From: Paenibacillus peoriae
GTDB lineage: Bacteria > Bacillota > Bacilli > Paenibacillales > Paenibacillaceae
NCBI RefSeq assembly: GCF_022531965.1
Contig: NZ_CP092831.1
Coordinates: 2,675,001 to 2,739,000 of the forward strand
DNA length: 64,000 nucleotides
Reading direction: 5' to 3'
Shown here: positions 48,192 to 56,964 of the stretch, one piece after another
Layout: each line of letters opens with the position of its first letter
Numbering within the stretch: the stretch's first letter is position 1
Notes under the pieces: generated by a model
The model's database searches: none
What the model saw: the letters and a program-made list of their open reading frames with translations, nothing else
What the model was told of the DNA's origin: nothing
Translations under genes and position numbers: made by a program

Positions 48192-49106
48192 ATGACTAAA
48201 AAAACAATACGCCTGTTAATGCCACAATGGCAAGGGGGAAACAATCCTAATTACTCTTTTGGAGCCGAACTGCTTGCTTGGCTAGCTCCGGATAATGATC
48301 AACCCCTTATTCATGTTCCAGTTCAAGCTTATGATGGAACTCCACTTGAAAACGAAAACGGTATGAATGGGAGAACACAGCTACTTGAACAATTAGAGGC
48401 TGCTCAGCATATCATTGATGCTCATAAGCCAGATCGCATTGTAATGTTTGGTGGTGACTGCTTAGTGGAACAAGCTCCATTTGCCTATTTAAACGAACGA
48501 TATGGTGGGGAATTAGGTTTAATTTGGATCGATGCTCACAGTGATTTAGTTAGATATGTAGGCTATGATAACGGACATACATTACCGCTCGGAAATCTGT
48601 TGGGAGAAGGAGATGAGGAATTCGCAAAGCATGTGAAAATCCCTCTAAAACCAGAAAATGTTTTTATCGCAGGATTAGCAACTCCTACAGAGCAAGAAAT
48701 AGAAGTGATTTCAGAAGCGTTTCAAAGACTAGGTATAGCACCAACAGAACCAGATACAGAAGTGATTCAAAGACTAGGGATTAGAACTGCAGAAGCCCAA
48801 GAGTTAACAAACAGTACTGAATCTATAAAAGAGTGGATTAAAGAAAGTGGCATTAAGCATCTGGCTATTCACCTTGATTTAGATGTGCTTGACCCAAAAA
48901 CATTTCGTTCTTTAATATTCGCCAACCCTGAAGCACCTTATAATTATTCTCCTGCGGGAACAATGCAAATGCCCCAACTACTTAATCTGATTAGAGAACT
49001 ATCTGAAGAAACAGATGTAGTTGGCTTAGGTATAACGGAGCATATGCCGTGGGATTCTATTAATTTAAAAAATCTGCTTGGAGAGATACCTATATTAAAT
49101 AACTAA
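48192..49106 (+). CDS. arginase/agmatinase-family protein with Cys at a metal site
   Basis: The product (304 residues) has the ureohydrolase fold. Metal motifs are LIWIDAHSDLV (D-A-H-x-D) near residue 117 and HLDLDVLDPK (D-x-D) near 230. The first motif, usually G-G-D/N-H, reads MFGGDCLVEQ (near residue 95), so one manganese ligand His is replaced by Cys. In addition, residues about 174-192 contain an internal repeat: EVISEAFQRLGIAPTEPDT is followed by EVIQRLGIRTAEAQE. The substrate is unknown; it need not be arginine. AAAGGAGAGAATAAC precedes the ATG. Divergent from an HxlR regulator. Confidence 0.85.
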   Translation: MTKKTIRLLMPQWQGGNNPNYSFGAELLAWLAPDNDQPLIHVPVQAYDGTPLENENGMNGRTQLLEQLEAAQHIIDAHKPDRIVMFGGDCLVEQAPFAYLNERYGGELGLIWIDAHSDLVRYVGYDNGHTLPLGNLLGEGDEEFAKHVKIPLKPENVFIAGLATPTEQEIEVISEAFQRLGIAPTEPDTEVIQRLGIRTAEAQELTNSTESIKEWIKESGIKHLAIHLDLDVLDPKTFRSLIFANPEAPYNYSPAGTMQMPQLLNLIRELSEETDVVGLGITEHMPWDSINLKNLLGEIPILNN

Positions 49107-49249
49107 GTTCATACACGGATTATAAGAGAACAATGATCTGCTTACAGTTTGTCTGGTTCTACTCCGCTTGTACTTTTCGGAAGCTGCACATTAGGCGAAT
49201 ATCCCCTATAATGGATCTTAAAACTAATTACAGACGTCTTATTATGTAA

Positions 49250-49372
49250 AAGTACGTTGAAATCGGTTACCCAATATATGAAGAAATGCCTGTTTATCCA
49301 GGATTGCCAGAAGTGAGGTTAGAGCCTAGAGAGCGTTTGGACAAAGGGGATGACTGGAATGGAGTGTGTTAA
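49250..49372 (+). pseudogene. N-terminal fragment of a cyclase-family gene
   Basis: Forty codons read YPIYEEMPVYPGLPEVRLEP then RERLDKGDDWNGVC before TAA. This is the N-terminus of cyclase-family (kynurenine formamidase-like) metal hydrolases, which open with S-x-P-I-x-x-x-M-P-V-Y-P. The rest of the protein is missing and the start codon region reads ATG-TAA, so the fragment is dead. Confidence 0.65.
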
Positions 49373-50017
49373 GTATAGGCTATTTTGTTCACTATGGCTT
49401 GGTTAACATCATCAGCACTGCAAGGAGAGACAACAATATATACGCATAAGAAGTCGCCATTTTGGCGGCTTTTTTGTTTTGGATAAAATTTATAGTAAGC
49501 CTTCAAAGGTGCCTATAATCTTTATAATGATGGTTTGACACTGAATTAGTGGGAAATGTGGGAAGGCGGTTCACTTGCTTCATTTGCTGAATAATTGATC
49601 ATTAGCTCATAGTCTCTTTAAAAAACGTTTCTTTTAGGGAGTTACAATAACAGCTATTAAATAATTTGCATGATTCAGGTGCATTGTTATGAGTTTTTCA
49701 AATAGATTTTAAAACTTTTTATTAATCAAGGAATAGTGCTGGAGGACAAAAATATATATGCTTTAGGTCGCTTTGATGAATTTTATCTCTGGAGGACGAT
49801 ATAGAAAATCAATCGAAGCGAAATAAGTGATGTAACTCTAAATGAAAGCGGTTAAAGGAGGAGCCTTTATTAAGCCTTTGGGATGAAGATTTGAATAGAA
49901 AACTATGAAGGGAGGGTCGACCTAGAAAAGACAATTTAGGTAAATTAGTGAACTTCAAGATGAATAATACAGGACTAATCAAGCAGTTGTTTATTTATAT
50001 GAATTGGAGGTTTTGAG
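49373..50017. other. 645-base non-coding region before mannanase gene
   Basis: Contains copy 2 of the ACAACAA-terminator element (49426-49478) and ATGAAAGCGGTTAAAG at 49842-49857, which matches cre in the first thirteen positions but not in the last CAW. AATTGGAGGTTTTGAG precedes the mannanase ATG. No gene is seen. Confidence 0.5.
49426..49480 (+). terminator. ACAACAA-terminator element, copy 2
   Basis: AAGTCGCCA (49451-49459) pairs with TGGCGGCTT (49463-49471) and is followed by T6; the preceding GACAACAATATATACGC parallels copy 1 at 40719. Confidence 0.75.
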
Positions 50018-52411
50018 ATGAAAAAAACCATAACATGTTTGATTTTGTTTGGTCTGCTTATTAGTCTGTTGCCGATCAAAAATGTGAGCGCTTCCGAAAG
50101 CCTTGTTCTCACCAAATCGGCAACTGCAAGCTCCGTCGAAGATTCGAGTAAGGCGGCTGATTTTGCGATTGACGGGAATTCGCTAACTAGATGGTCTTCA
50201 CAATATTCAGATCCACAGTGGATAAGTGTAGATCTCGGCAATACTACCGAAATCAATGGGGTTACGCTTAACTGGGAAGCGGCTTATGCGAAGTCCTTCC
50301 AAGTTCAAACATCAACGGATAATGATCATTGGGCTACCGTCTATTCCACTACGACTGGAGAGGGAGGAATTGAGAAGATATCTTTCGAAGCAACAAACGC
50401 AAGGTATGTAAGAATGAACGGCATCGAAAGGGCTACTGGCTACGGATATTCCCTCTGGGAATTCGAAGTGCATTCAGCCGACGAACCGGGGGATAACACA
50501 CCTCCAACAGCGCCCTCCGGCCTGACTAGTTCCTCTATATCTGATACGACGGTAAGCTTAGAGTGGACGGAATCTACAGACAATGTAGGGGTTGCCGAAT
50601 ACGACATCTACAACGGATCAAACCTCATAGGCTCCAGTGCGTCTACGTCCTTTATCGTTACCGGCTTAACAGCTAACATGGCGTACAGCTTTTATGTGAA
50701 AGCCAGAGATGCTGCTGGGAACGCGTCGGCTGCAAGCAATGTGATTGATGTGAACACTAGCGCATCCGACACAAGTATTGTTTCAGGTGAAATTTATAAA
50801 CTAACAGCACAACATAGCGGAAAAAACCTAGAGGTAGCAGGAAACTCCACTGCCGATGGAGCCAAGGTGCAGCAGTGGACGGACAGCGGCAGACCCCAGC
50901 AGAAATGGAAAGTGATCGACGTTGGCGATGGATACTATAAACTGATTGTGCAATCCAGCGGTAAAGCATTAACAGTAGCTGGAGGTTCTCTCGAAGATGG
51001 TGCTAATGTGCAGCAATGGACAGACAACGACTTATCTAATCAAAAGTGGAAGATTATTAGCGTCGGCGGCGGATATTATAAGTTGCTCGTTAAATCTAGC
51101 GGTAAAGCGCTGGATGTAATCGGGGGTTATACTAATGATGGGGCAAATGTACAGCAATGGGTGGATAACGGAAATGATCAGCAGAAATGGAAGTTTACGC
51201 TTGTCGAATCAACCGCTGATACTACAGCACCAACGGCACCAGCGAACCTGAAAAGCTTTTCCAAAACAAACACTTCGGTAAGTCTTGTATGGGATGCTTC
51301 AACAGACGATGTAGGTGTTACCAGCTACGATGTGTATAATGGAACAATCTTGGTCGATTCAACCGACACGACAAGTTATACGGTGACAGGACTTACCGCC
51401 GATACAACGTATAGCTTCACCGTAAAAGCCAGGGATGCAACAGGGAATGTTTCAACAGCAAGCAATATCATAAATGTGACGACAAATGCTACCTCTGAGA
51501 ATACAGGCTTTTATATTAACGGAACAACGCTGTACGATGCCAACGGAAATCCGTTCGTAATGAGAGGAATCAATCACGCTTATACATGGTATAAGGGTCA
51601 AGAGTCAGCAGCGATCCCTGCCATTGCGAGAACGGGAGCGAACACCATCAGAATCGTACTGTCGGATGGTCAGCAATGGACAAAAGACAATCTGTCTGAG
51701 CTACAGAATTTAATCACTTTATCAGAGCAAAACAAATTGGTTGTTGTCCTTGAAGTACATGATGGTACAGGGTCTGATAGCGCTACTGTATTGAATAATA
51801 TTGCGAATTACTGGATTGAAATGAAAGGTGCACTCATTGGAAAAGAAAGCACCGTTATCCTCAATATTGCGAACGAATGGTATGGAACATGGGATGGCGG
51901 AGGCTGGGCGCAAGGCTATAAGTCTGTTATACCCAAGCTTAGAAATGCCGGCATCAAAAACACAATCATGGTTGACGGAGCAGGATGGGGACAGTATCCG
52001 CAATCTATTTTTGACTACGGAACAGAAGTCTTTAATGCAGATCCGCTAAAAAATACGATGTTCTCTATTCATATGTATGAATATGCCGGTGGAAATGCTG
52101 CTACAGTAAAAAGCAACATGGAGAATGTACTGAATAAAAACCTGGCTTTTGTGATTGGCGAATTCGGCATCAAGCATACGAGTGGTGATGTTGATGAGGC
52201 TACCATTATGAGTTACGCTGAGCAAAAGGGGGTAGGTTATCTAGCATGGTCTTGGAAAGGAAACAGCGCGGGTCTCGATTATTTGGATATGGCTACTGAC
52301 TGGGAAGGAACAAGTTTTACGGAACAAGGTCGTATTATTATTGAAGGTCCCAATGGTATTAGGGCGACATCGAAATTAAGCACAGTTTATAGTGGTTCAG
52401 CCGACAAATAG
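50018..52411 (+). CDS. secreted multidomain beta-mannanase, GH5 (subfamily 8 type)
   Basis: The product (797 residues) has five modules. After a signal peptide (cleavage near NVSASES, residue 26) come: an F5/8 type C (discoidin, CBM32-like) domain at about 30-150; a fibronectin III domain at 163-247; a ricin-type beta-trefoil at about 253-395 with three Q-x-W repeats (VQQWTDSGRPQQKW, VQQWTDNDLSNQKW, VQQWVDNGNDQQKW); a second fibronectin III domain at 405-490; and the catalytic domain from about 497. Acid/base Glu is E620 in IANEWYGTW and the nucleophile E715 in VIGEFGIKH. The catalytic segment, with TLYDANGNPFVMRGINHAY, resembles Bacillus endo-1,4-beta-mannanases. It should degrade (galacto)mannans outside the cell. 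The two linker domains are similar to each other. Confidence 0.93.
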   Translation: MKKTITCLILFGLLISLLPIKNVSASESLVLTKSATASSVEDSSKAADFAIDGNSLTRWSSQYSDPQWISVDLGNTTEINGVTLNWEAAYAKSFQVQTSTDNDHWATVYSTTTGEGGIEKISFEATNARYVRMNGIERATGYGYSLWEFEVHSADEPGDNTPPTAPSGLTSSSISDTTVSLEWTESTDNVGVAEYDIYNGSNLIGSSASTSFIVTGLTANMAYSFYVKARDAAGNASAASNVIDVNTSASDTSIVSGEIYKLTAQHSGKNLEVAGNSTADGAKVQQWTDSGRPQQKWKVIDVGDGYYKLIVQSSGKALTVAGGSLEDGANVQQWTDNDLSNQKWKIISVGGGYYKLLVKSSGKALDVIGGYTNDGANVQQWVDNGNDQQKWKFTLVESTADTTAPTAPANLKSFSKTNTSVSLVWDASTDDVGVTSYDVYNGTILVDSTDTTSYTVTGLTADTTYSFTVKARDATGNVSTASNIINVTTNATSENTGFYINGTTLYDANGNPFVMRGINHAYTWYKGQESAAIPAIARTGANTIRIVLSDGQQWTKDNLSELQNLITLSEQNKLVVVLEVHDGTGSDSATVLNNIANYWIEMKGALIGKESTVILNIANEWYGTWDGGGWAQGYKSVIPKLRNAGIKNTIMVDGAGWGQYPQSIFDYGTEVFNADPLKNTMFSIHMYEYAGGNAATVKSNMENVLNKNLAFVIGEFGIKHTSGDVDEATIMSYAEQKGVGYLAWSWKGNSAGLDYLDMATDWEGTSFTEQGRIIIEGPNGIRATSKLSTVYSGSADK

Positions 52412-52560
52412 CCTTCTACCGCTCCTTCCAATCTTGCGGGCGCAGTTATATGTACTAAATCCCTTATCGGCCGATTCCACATGCAGCTACATTTCTCGCT
52501 TCCAAGAAGGCTAGTTGGCTTATCCAGATTACACCCTGAGTTATTCCAAAAACCAACGAA
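52412..52560 (+). other. in-frame coding-like sequence after the mannanase stop
   Basis: Directly after the TAG stop, the same frame continues PSTAPSNLAGAVICTKSLIG, which looks like the start of another linker or fibronectin III domain (compare TAPTAPANLKSF in the gene). The open frame goes on for about 53 codons but loses family likeness after AGAV. The gene may once have encoded a further C-terminal module that was lost. Confidence 0.4.
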
Positions 52561-52644
52561 TTTAGTTTTATGAATGAACAGAGCTGAGAAATGACAACTT
52601 AAGAAAGTAGTATACATCACAATTTCCAAAGGAGGATATCTGCT

Positions 52645-52749
52645 ATGGCTCACCAGAAGAAAAGGAAAGAAGCAGCCTGGAAGTCACGAAAGCAAGAACA
52701 GCATCCCCATGGTAAAGTCAAATCGCTCAAGGAGTTGTCCAGCGAATAG
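52645..52749 (+). CDS. small basic conserved-looking protein, 34 residues
   Basis: ATG at 52645 is preceded by a perfect AAAGGAGG nine bases upstream, and TAG ends the frame at 52747-52749. The peptide is hydrophilic and basic (AHQKKRKEAAWKSRKQEQ; HPHGKVKSLKELSSE). I believe short proteins with the HPHGKVKSLKEL ending are conserved in Bacilli without known function, but cannot verify this here. A terminator follows 26 bases later, which makes a real single-gene unit likely. A nucleic-acid-binding role is only suggested by charge. Confidence 0.65.
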   Translation: MAHQKKRKEAAWKSRKQEQHPHGKVKSLKELSSE

Positions 52750-52775
52750 GATTGAGGAGTATACTGCGTAAAAGA

Positions 52776-52813
52776 GAAGAGCTGTCGATGAAATTCATCG
52801 GCAGCTTCTTTTT
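52776..52813 (+). terminator. terminator after small protein gene
   Basis: GAAGAGCTGTCGATG (52776-52790) pairs with CATCGGCAGCTTC (52796-52808), with a bulge/wobble, followed by T5. Confidence 0.88.
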
Positions 52814-53140
52814 GCAATAATTTCGCTTACACAAAGAATTCCCTTAATGCTGCAACTCGATTTACTAGCAACCATCCAGCTATTGCTTGTAAGCTTTTCA
52901 GATTGAGGGACTTGCAAAAAATATATCTTGATGACAGACATCTAGGGTTGGGTGGGGATCAAGCAACGCAATGATCTTTCGGACATTTTAAGCTCGATAG
53001 AAGACATGTCTTCATACATCAAATTGCTATGTGCTACATTCATCTTCACCAATTTTAGACCAGTAACTTATAGTGTTCTAGTATAGAAGGTATCTTCTTA
53101 AATTCGTTTTTCAGAAGGGTGCCTGTTCCGGCTAAAAATT
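52814..53140. other. 327-base spacer without gene
   Basis: AT-rich spacer between the small gene and the convergent dapA-like gene. No open frame with a ribosome site, no repeat and no RNA motif recognised. Confidence 0.5.
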
Positions 53141-53168
53141 GAAGCATCTCCTGACTAGGAGATGCTTC
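53141..53168 (-). terminator. terminator of dapA-like gene
   Basis: Twelve-base stem GAAGCATCTCCT / AGGAGATGCTTC (53141-53152, 53157-53168). On the minus strand the stem is followed by AATTTTTAG, so it serves the minus-strand gene; on the plus strand only TTCT follows. Confidence 0.8.
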
Positions 53169-53208
53169 TTCTACGTTATGATTGGGTAGTCTGAGATAAG
53201 CTGATTTA

Positions 53209-54096
53209 TCAGGATACGATTGAATTCAGGAGACCTTGCTTCACCTGATCCGACAGTGGCATAAGTGGCAGGCGCAATTGCTCGGCAGCAATAATCTCTT
53301 GCTGGGTAAGCCACCACTTGATCGCGGCCGGGGCTGGCTCTGCAAATACATGCTGGATCAGCGGTTCCAGTAGCTTAAAACTGTCTCGCGATCCGTTCAT
53401 GTCGCCAGCTACAAAACGTTGGTACGTATCCACATACTTCTGGATATTGAGATGGGCGGATGCAAGCATACCGCCGGTAGCGCCTTGGCATAGCATGGCA
53501 TGGAAATAGGCATCCTCTCCGCAGAGGACAGGCTTGGTCTCATACTGGGTCAATTTTAAGAGCAGATCAAGACCGCCCGTGCTGTCCTTGAGCCCAATTA
53601 CGCCATCTAGGTCCAGCACCTTGCGTATGGTATCTATTGTCATGCGACTGCCCGTGCGAACCGGAATCTCATATACAAGCACAGGCAGGCCTACACGAGA
53701 TACGACACGGAAATGCTCCAAGATTCCTTCCTGCGTCGGTCGGTTGTAATACGGAGTGACCACCATGGCTGCATCCGCTCCTAATTCAACCGCCATTTCC
53801 GTCCGATGCACCGTTGAATAGGTATCGTTCGTTCCCGTGCCAATGACGATCGGAATGGTTTTGTTCATGCTCTTCAGAACATCCTGCGTCACCTGTACCA
53901 TTTGCTTCACTTCATCCCAGGATACGGTTGGCGACTCTCCTGTCGTACCGTTAACAACCAGTCCCTGAATGTCATGACCTGCAAGATAGGTAACATACTT
54001 CCGGTACGAATTGATGTCCAACTTATAGTCACGCGTAAAAGGTGTAATCAGCGGTATGAAAATCCCATGAATATGTTGTTCGTTCATCATCATCAT
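53209..54096 (-). CDS. DapA-family (dihydrodipicolinate synthase/NAL-like) aldolase
   Basis: The product (295 residues) is a class I aldolase of the DapA/NAL superfamily: GTTGESPTVSWDE near residue 50, the catalytic Tyr in VVTPYYNRPTQEG near 138, and the Schiff-base Lys in GVIGLKDSTGG near 166. It could be the lysine and dipicolinate pathway synthase or a paralogue acting on another 2-keto acid; the solitary position with a divergent LysR gene favours a paralogue. Four ATG codons follow each other at the start; the outermost, 54096, is used, with GGAAGGG eight bases upstream. The exact first codon is uncertain by up to three residues. Confidence 0.9.
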   Translation of the reverse strand: MMMMNEQHIHGIFIPLITPFTRDYKLDINSYRKYVTYLAGHDIQGLVVNGTTGESPTVSWDEVKQMVQVTQDVLKSMNKTIPIVIGTGTNDTYSTVHRTEMAVELGADAAMVVTPYYNRPTQEGILEHFRVVSRVGLPVLVYEIPVRTGSRMTIDTIRKVLDLDGVIGLKDSTGGLDLLLKLTQYETKPVLCGEDAYFHAMLCQGATGGMLASAHLNIQKYVDTYQRFVAGDMNGSRDSFKLLEPLIQHVFAEPAPAAIKWWLTQQEIIAAEQLRLPLMPLSDQVKQGLLNSIVS

Positions 54097-54204
54097 CAGT
54101 TATCCCTTCCCGTTGAATTAAATCTAATGTAACATAGGAGACAGCATCGGAGTTATCTATAATAAGCGATGATTCTAATCAAAATTTTTGATGGGGTGGC
54201 CAGA

Positions 54205-55077
54205 ATGGATTTCATTTATCTTCAGACATTTCGGGAAGTGGCTATTCGTGAAAGCTTTACGAGAGCAGCAGAAGTGCTCGGTTACGCACAATCCAGCGTC
54301 ACGACCCAGATTCAGAAGCTGGAGAAAACGTATCAAGTCAAATTGTTCGAACGCTACAGCAACAACAAGATTCGTCTTACCTCTGCCGGGGAAGAACTGT
54401 TCAAGCTTGCTGGACAAATGCTGGAGCTTTTCGAGCAATCGAAAGAAAAATTGGCCAAGCAGGGCGGGGGCTCTATGACGATCGGTACTATGGATTCCAT
54501 CGCTTCGTATTTTCTGCCGCCGTTTATGCAGGCGACTCGCAAAGAATACCCTGATCTGAACATACGATTGCATACGGATCGCGAAGAGATGATTTTGCAC
54601 CAGGTCAGGGAAGGGGAGGCCGATGTTGGACTGATCCTCGCGGACGATTCAAGCAATCCGGCCTTGCAGTGGATTACGATTCGAGAAGAACCGCTTGTGC
54701 TGATTGTCCATCCGAACCATCCGCTTATCGCTAAAGAGCGAATCGGCCTGGATGATCTGGTGGATGCGGAGTGGATTATGCCCGAGCATACGTGCAACTA
54801 CAGACAACTGCTGGAGAGAGTGCTTCGAGCAAATGGAATCACCTATCGCGTAAGCCTAGAGCTGGGTAATCCGGAAGCGATCAAACGGAGCATCAAGACT
54901 GGAGAGGGTATATCCATTCTACCTCTAATGGCTGCGCTGGAGGAGATTGAACGGGAAGAGCTGAAGGTGTTACCCTTTGAGCATGCCGAGTTCAAGCTGG
55001 AAATTCAGCTTGTTCTTCATCCCAAGAAGTGGGTGTCCAACGCATTGAGCTTTTTTATGGAGAGCATGAGAATGTAG
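54205..55077 (+). CDS. LysR-family transcription regulator
   Basis: The product (290 residues) has the LysR winged helix at residues 1-58 (MDFIYLQTFREVAIRESF, EVLGYAQSSVTTQIQKLE) and an effector domain. The frame is open from 54169, but GGGGTGGCCAGA precedes ATG 54205 and the fold starts there. It is divergent from the dapA-like gene by 108 bases and is the likely regulator of it, probably with the aldolase substrate or product as effector. Confidence 0.93.
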   Translation: MDFIYLQTFREVAIRESFTRAAEVLGYAQSSVTTQIQKLEKTYQVKLFERYSNNKIRLTSAGEELFKLAGQMLELFEQSKEKLAKQGGGSMTIGTMDSIASYFLPPFMQATRKEYPDLNIRLHTDREEMILHQVREGEADVGLILADDSSNPALQWITIREEPLVLIVHPNHPLIAKERIGLDDLVDAEWIMPEHTCNYRQLLERVLRANGITYRVSLELGNPEAIKRSIKTGEGISILPLMAALEEIEREELKVLPFEHAEFKLEIQLVLHPKKWVSNALSFFMESMRM

Positions 55078-55457
55078 ATTTTCCTCCACATCAAAAATTA
55101 ATATACAGTACGAGCGCTTCCTAGTGGAAACCAGAAGCGCTCACAGTTTATTCAAATCATCCACGTATTTTTTTGAAAAATAAGCAATCAAAATGTGTAT
55201 TAATTAATTTGAAAAGCGGGATCACTATGAAGAATAGCGTATGGCTCCGATGACTACGTGGTCAGGCAATGCCGGTTTTACGATATAGACGAAGAAGTAG
55301 CTTACTATAACAAACGAGTAAATGACGTAATCTTACTTTGAAGAGTCTGAAATCATGCTTAGAGTTGACAAATGAAACAAACATGTTAGTATATATGCAT
55401 GTGCATGCATTTTGTTGTTGTATTTCCTAATATAACTCAGAGAGGAGTCTTTCTCAC
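55078..55457. other. 380-base region with hairpin and promoter
   Basis: A hairpin GAGCGCTTC / GAAGCGCTC (55112-55120, 55134-55142) may end the LysR transcript, though no T tract follows. A promoter and a palindrome for the next gene lie at 55365-55410. Between them is a short coding-like piece without start (CRFYDIDEEVAYYNKRVND, around 55280-55340) that I cannot assign. Confidence 0.5.
55365..55410 (+). promoter_or_regulatory. promoter and palindromic operator of the OYE gene
   Basis: TTGACA at 55365-55370 is a consensus -35 element; a -10 region TAGTATATA lies 16-19 bases downstream (55387-55395). It is directly followed by the inverted repeat ATGCATG-TG-CATGCAT at 55395-55410, placed where a repressor would block transcription start. 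Confidence 0.6.
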
Positions 55458-56480
55458 ATGAAAGATTTATTTAGTCCCTATACAATTAAAGGTTTGGAAT
55501 TGAAAAATCGCGTAGTTATGCCTCCAATGTGCCAATACTCGGTTGACCAAAAGGACGGGGTTGCCACAGATTGGCATTATATGCACTACGTTAGCCGTGC
55601 AGTAGGCGGAGCTGGTTTTATCATAATTGAAATGACAGATGTAGAGCCGGATGGTCGTATCTCCGATTTTGATCTTGGTTTATGGTCAGATGAGCAGATT
55701 CCTGCTCTCAAACGGATTGTAGATGCTTGTCATAGCTACGGTGCCAAAGTGGGAATCCAGATCGCGCATGCCGGACGCAAGGCGGAAGATGCTGAAGTTC
55801 CTGTAGCACCATCTGCTATTGCATTTGATGAAAATTCAAAACAACCTCGCGCGCTTACAACAGAAGAGGTTAAAGGCCTGGTTGAGAAATTTCGTGCTGC
55901 TGTAGCTCGCGCTGTCAAGGCTGGATTCGACAGCATTGAAATTCATGGTGCACATGGCTATTTGATTCATCAATTTCATTCGCCGCTTACGAACAAACGG
56001 GAAGATGAATATGGTAAAGAACTTACCCTTTTTGGTCGGGAAATCATCCAGGCAGCGAAGGGTGAAATGCCAGAAGATATGCCGCTCTTGATGCGTATTT
56101 CTGCCAAAGAATACGTAGAAGGTGGATATGGTATTAAGGAAACCATTGCTTTTGCCAAGGAATATCAAAAGGCAGGAGTAGATATGTTTGATATTTCATC
56201 TGGTGGTGAGGGACCTATAGCTGCATGGGGCAGACCAGGAACTCACGCAGCGTATCAAGTCCCCTTAGCAAAAGAGATCAAAGAAGCTTTGGATATTCCG
56301 GTGATGGCCGTTGGAAGACTAGAAGATCCAATATTGGCGAATGCAGTTATCGGAAATGAAGAGGCCGATCTAGTTGCTGTGGGTAGAGGGATGTTGAGAA
56401 ATCCTTATTGGTCACTGGAAGCCGCATCAAAATTGAAAAAAGAAACTGCAATCCCTACACAGTATACTACAGGGTTCTAA
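55458..56480 (+). CDS. namA: NADPH-dependent flavin oxidoreductase, Old Yellow Enzyme (YqjM type)
   Basis: The product (340 residues) is an OYE-family TIM barrel with FMN. Family features are LKNRVVMPPMCQYS at the N-terminus (with the Cys near residue 25 found in YqjM-type enzymes), IQIAHAGRK, the active-site pair in IEIHGAHGYLIHQFHSPLTN (two His), and VGRGMLRNPYW near the end. It reduces activated alkenes such as alpha,beta-unsaturated carbonyls and quinones, a stress-detoxification role. AGAGAGGAGTCTTTCTCAC precedes the ATG. The strong promoter with a palindrome right behind it implies induction by electrophiles. Confidence 0.93.
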   Translation: MKDLFSPYTIKGLELKNRVVMPPMCQYSVDQKDGVATDWHYMHYVSRAVGGAGFIIIEMTDVEPDGRISDFDLGLWSDEQIPALKRIVDACHSYGAKVGIQIAHAGRKAEDAEVPVAPSAIAFDENSKQPRALTTEEVKGLVEKFRAAVARAVKAGFDSIEIHGAHGYLIHQFHSPLTNKREDEYGKELTLFGREIIQAAKGEMPEDMPLLMRISAKEYVEGGYGIKETIAFAKEYQKAGVDMFDISSGGEGPIAAWGRPGTHAAYQVPLAKEIKEALDIPVMAVGRLEDPILANAVIGNEEADLVAVGRGMLRNPYWSLEAASKLKKETAIPTQYTTGF

Positions 56481-56634
56481 GACTGAGCTCTTGCTAATCA
56501 TAATTGGCCTGTCAAAGTTAAAATGGTGGTGAACCGCTAGCTATATTTGACCAGGAAAAGATTTTAAGACCGAATGCAACGATAAAAGACTTTGAAATGG
56601 AAATGGTCGATTAAGCGAAAAAAGTACGTCCTTT

Positions 56635-56681
56635 AGACCTTTTGTAAAGTACTCTATCAAGGTACTCTACAGAAGGTCTAA
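56635..56681. repeat. 47-base near-perfect inverted repeat
   Basis: Left arm TAGACCTTTTGTAAAGTAC (56635-56653), nine-base loop, right arm GTACTCTACAGAAGGTCTA (56663-56681). The arms pair over 19 bases with two G-T wobbles when read as plus-strand RNA. No T tract follows. It stands alone in a spacer; a decayed miniature element or a structured RNA are both possible. Confidence 0.6.
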
Positions 56682-56964
56682 TTCAATGAACTATGCGACC
56701 ACAGAGAGCATGTCAGAGGAAGATACATAAGATGAGATTCGGTTTTAGCTCTTAGGTGTTGTGATATGTGGCACTATAAGATGGTTATTCATACCATGGA
56801 CGTTACAATGCAATGTAGCTTCCAATGTTAGAAGTGAAGGTTGGTAAAAGCCTTGCAAACCACTCCTCGAGTTTTTGGCATTTCCATTGAACTTTTTGTG
56901 TGGAAAATTTGGTGAAAATACAAGCTGGTTACGGAGGATTTTTTGTATTCCATATTTTCTCTAA

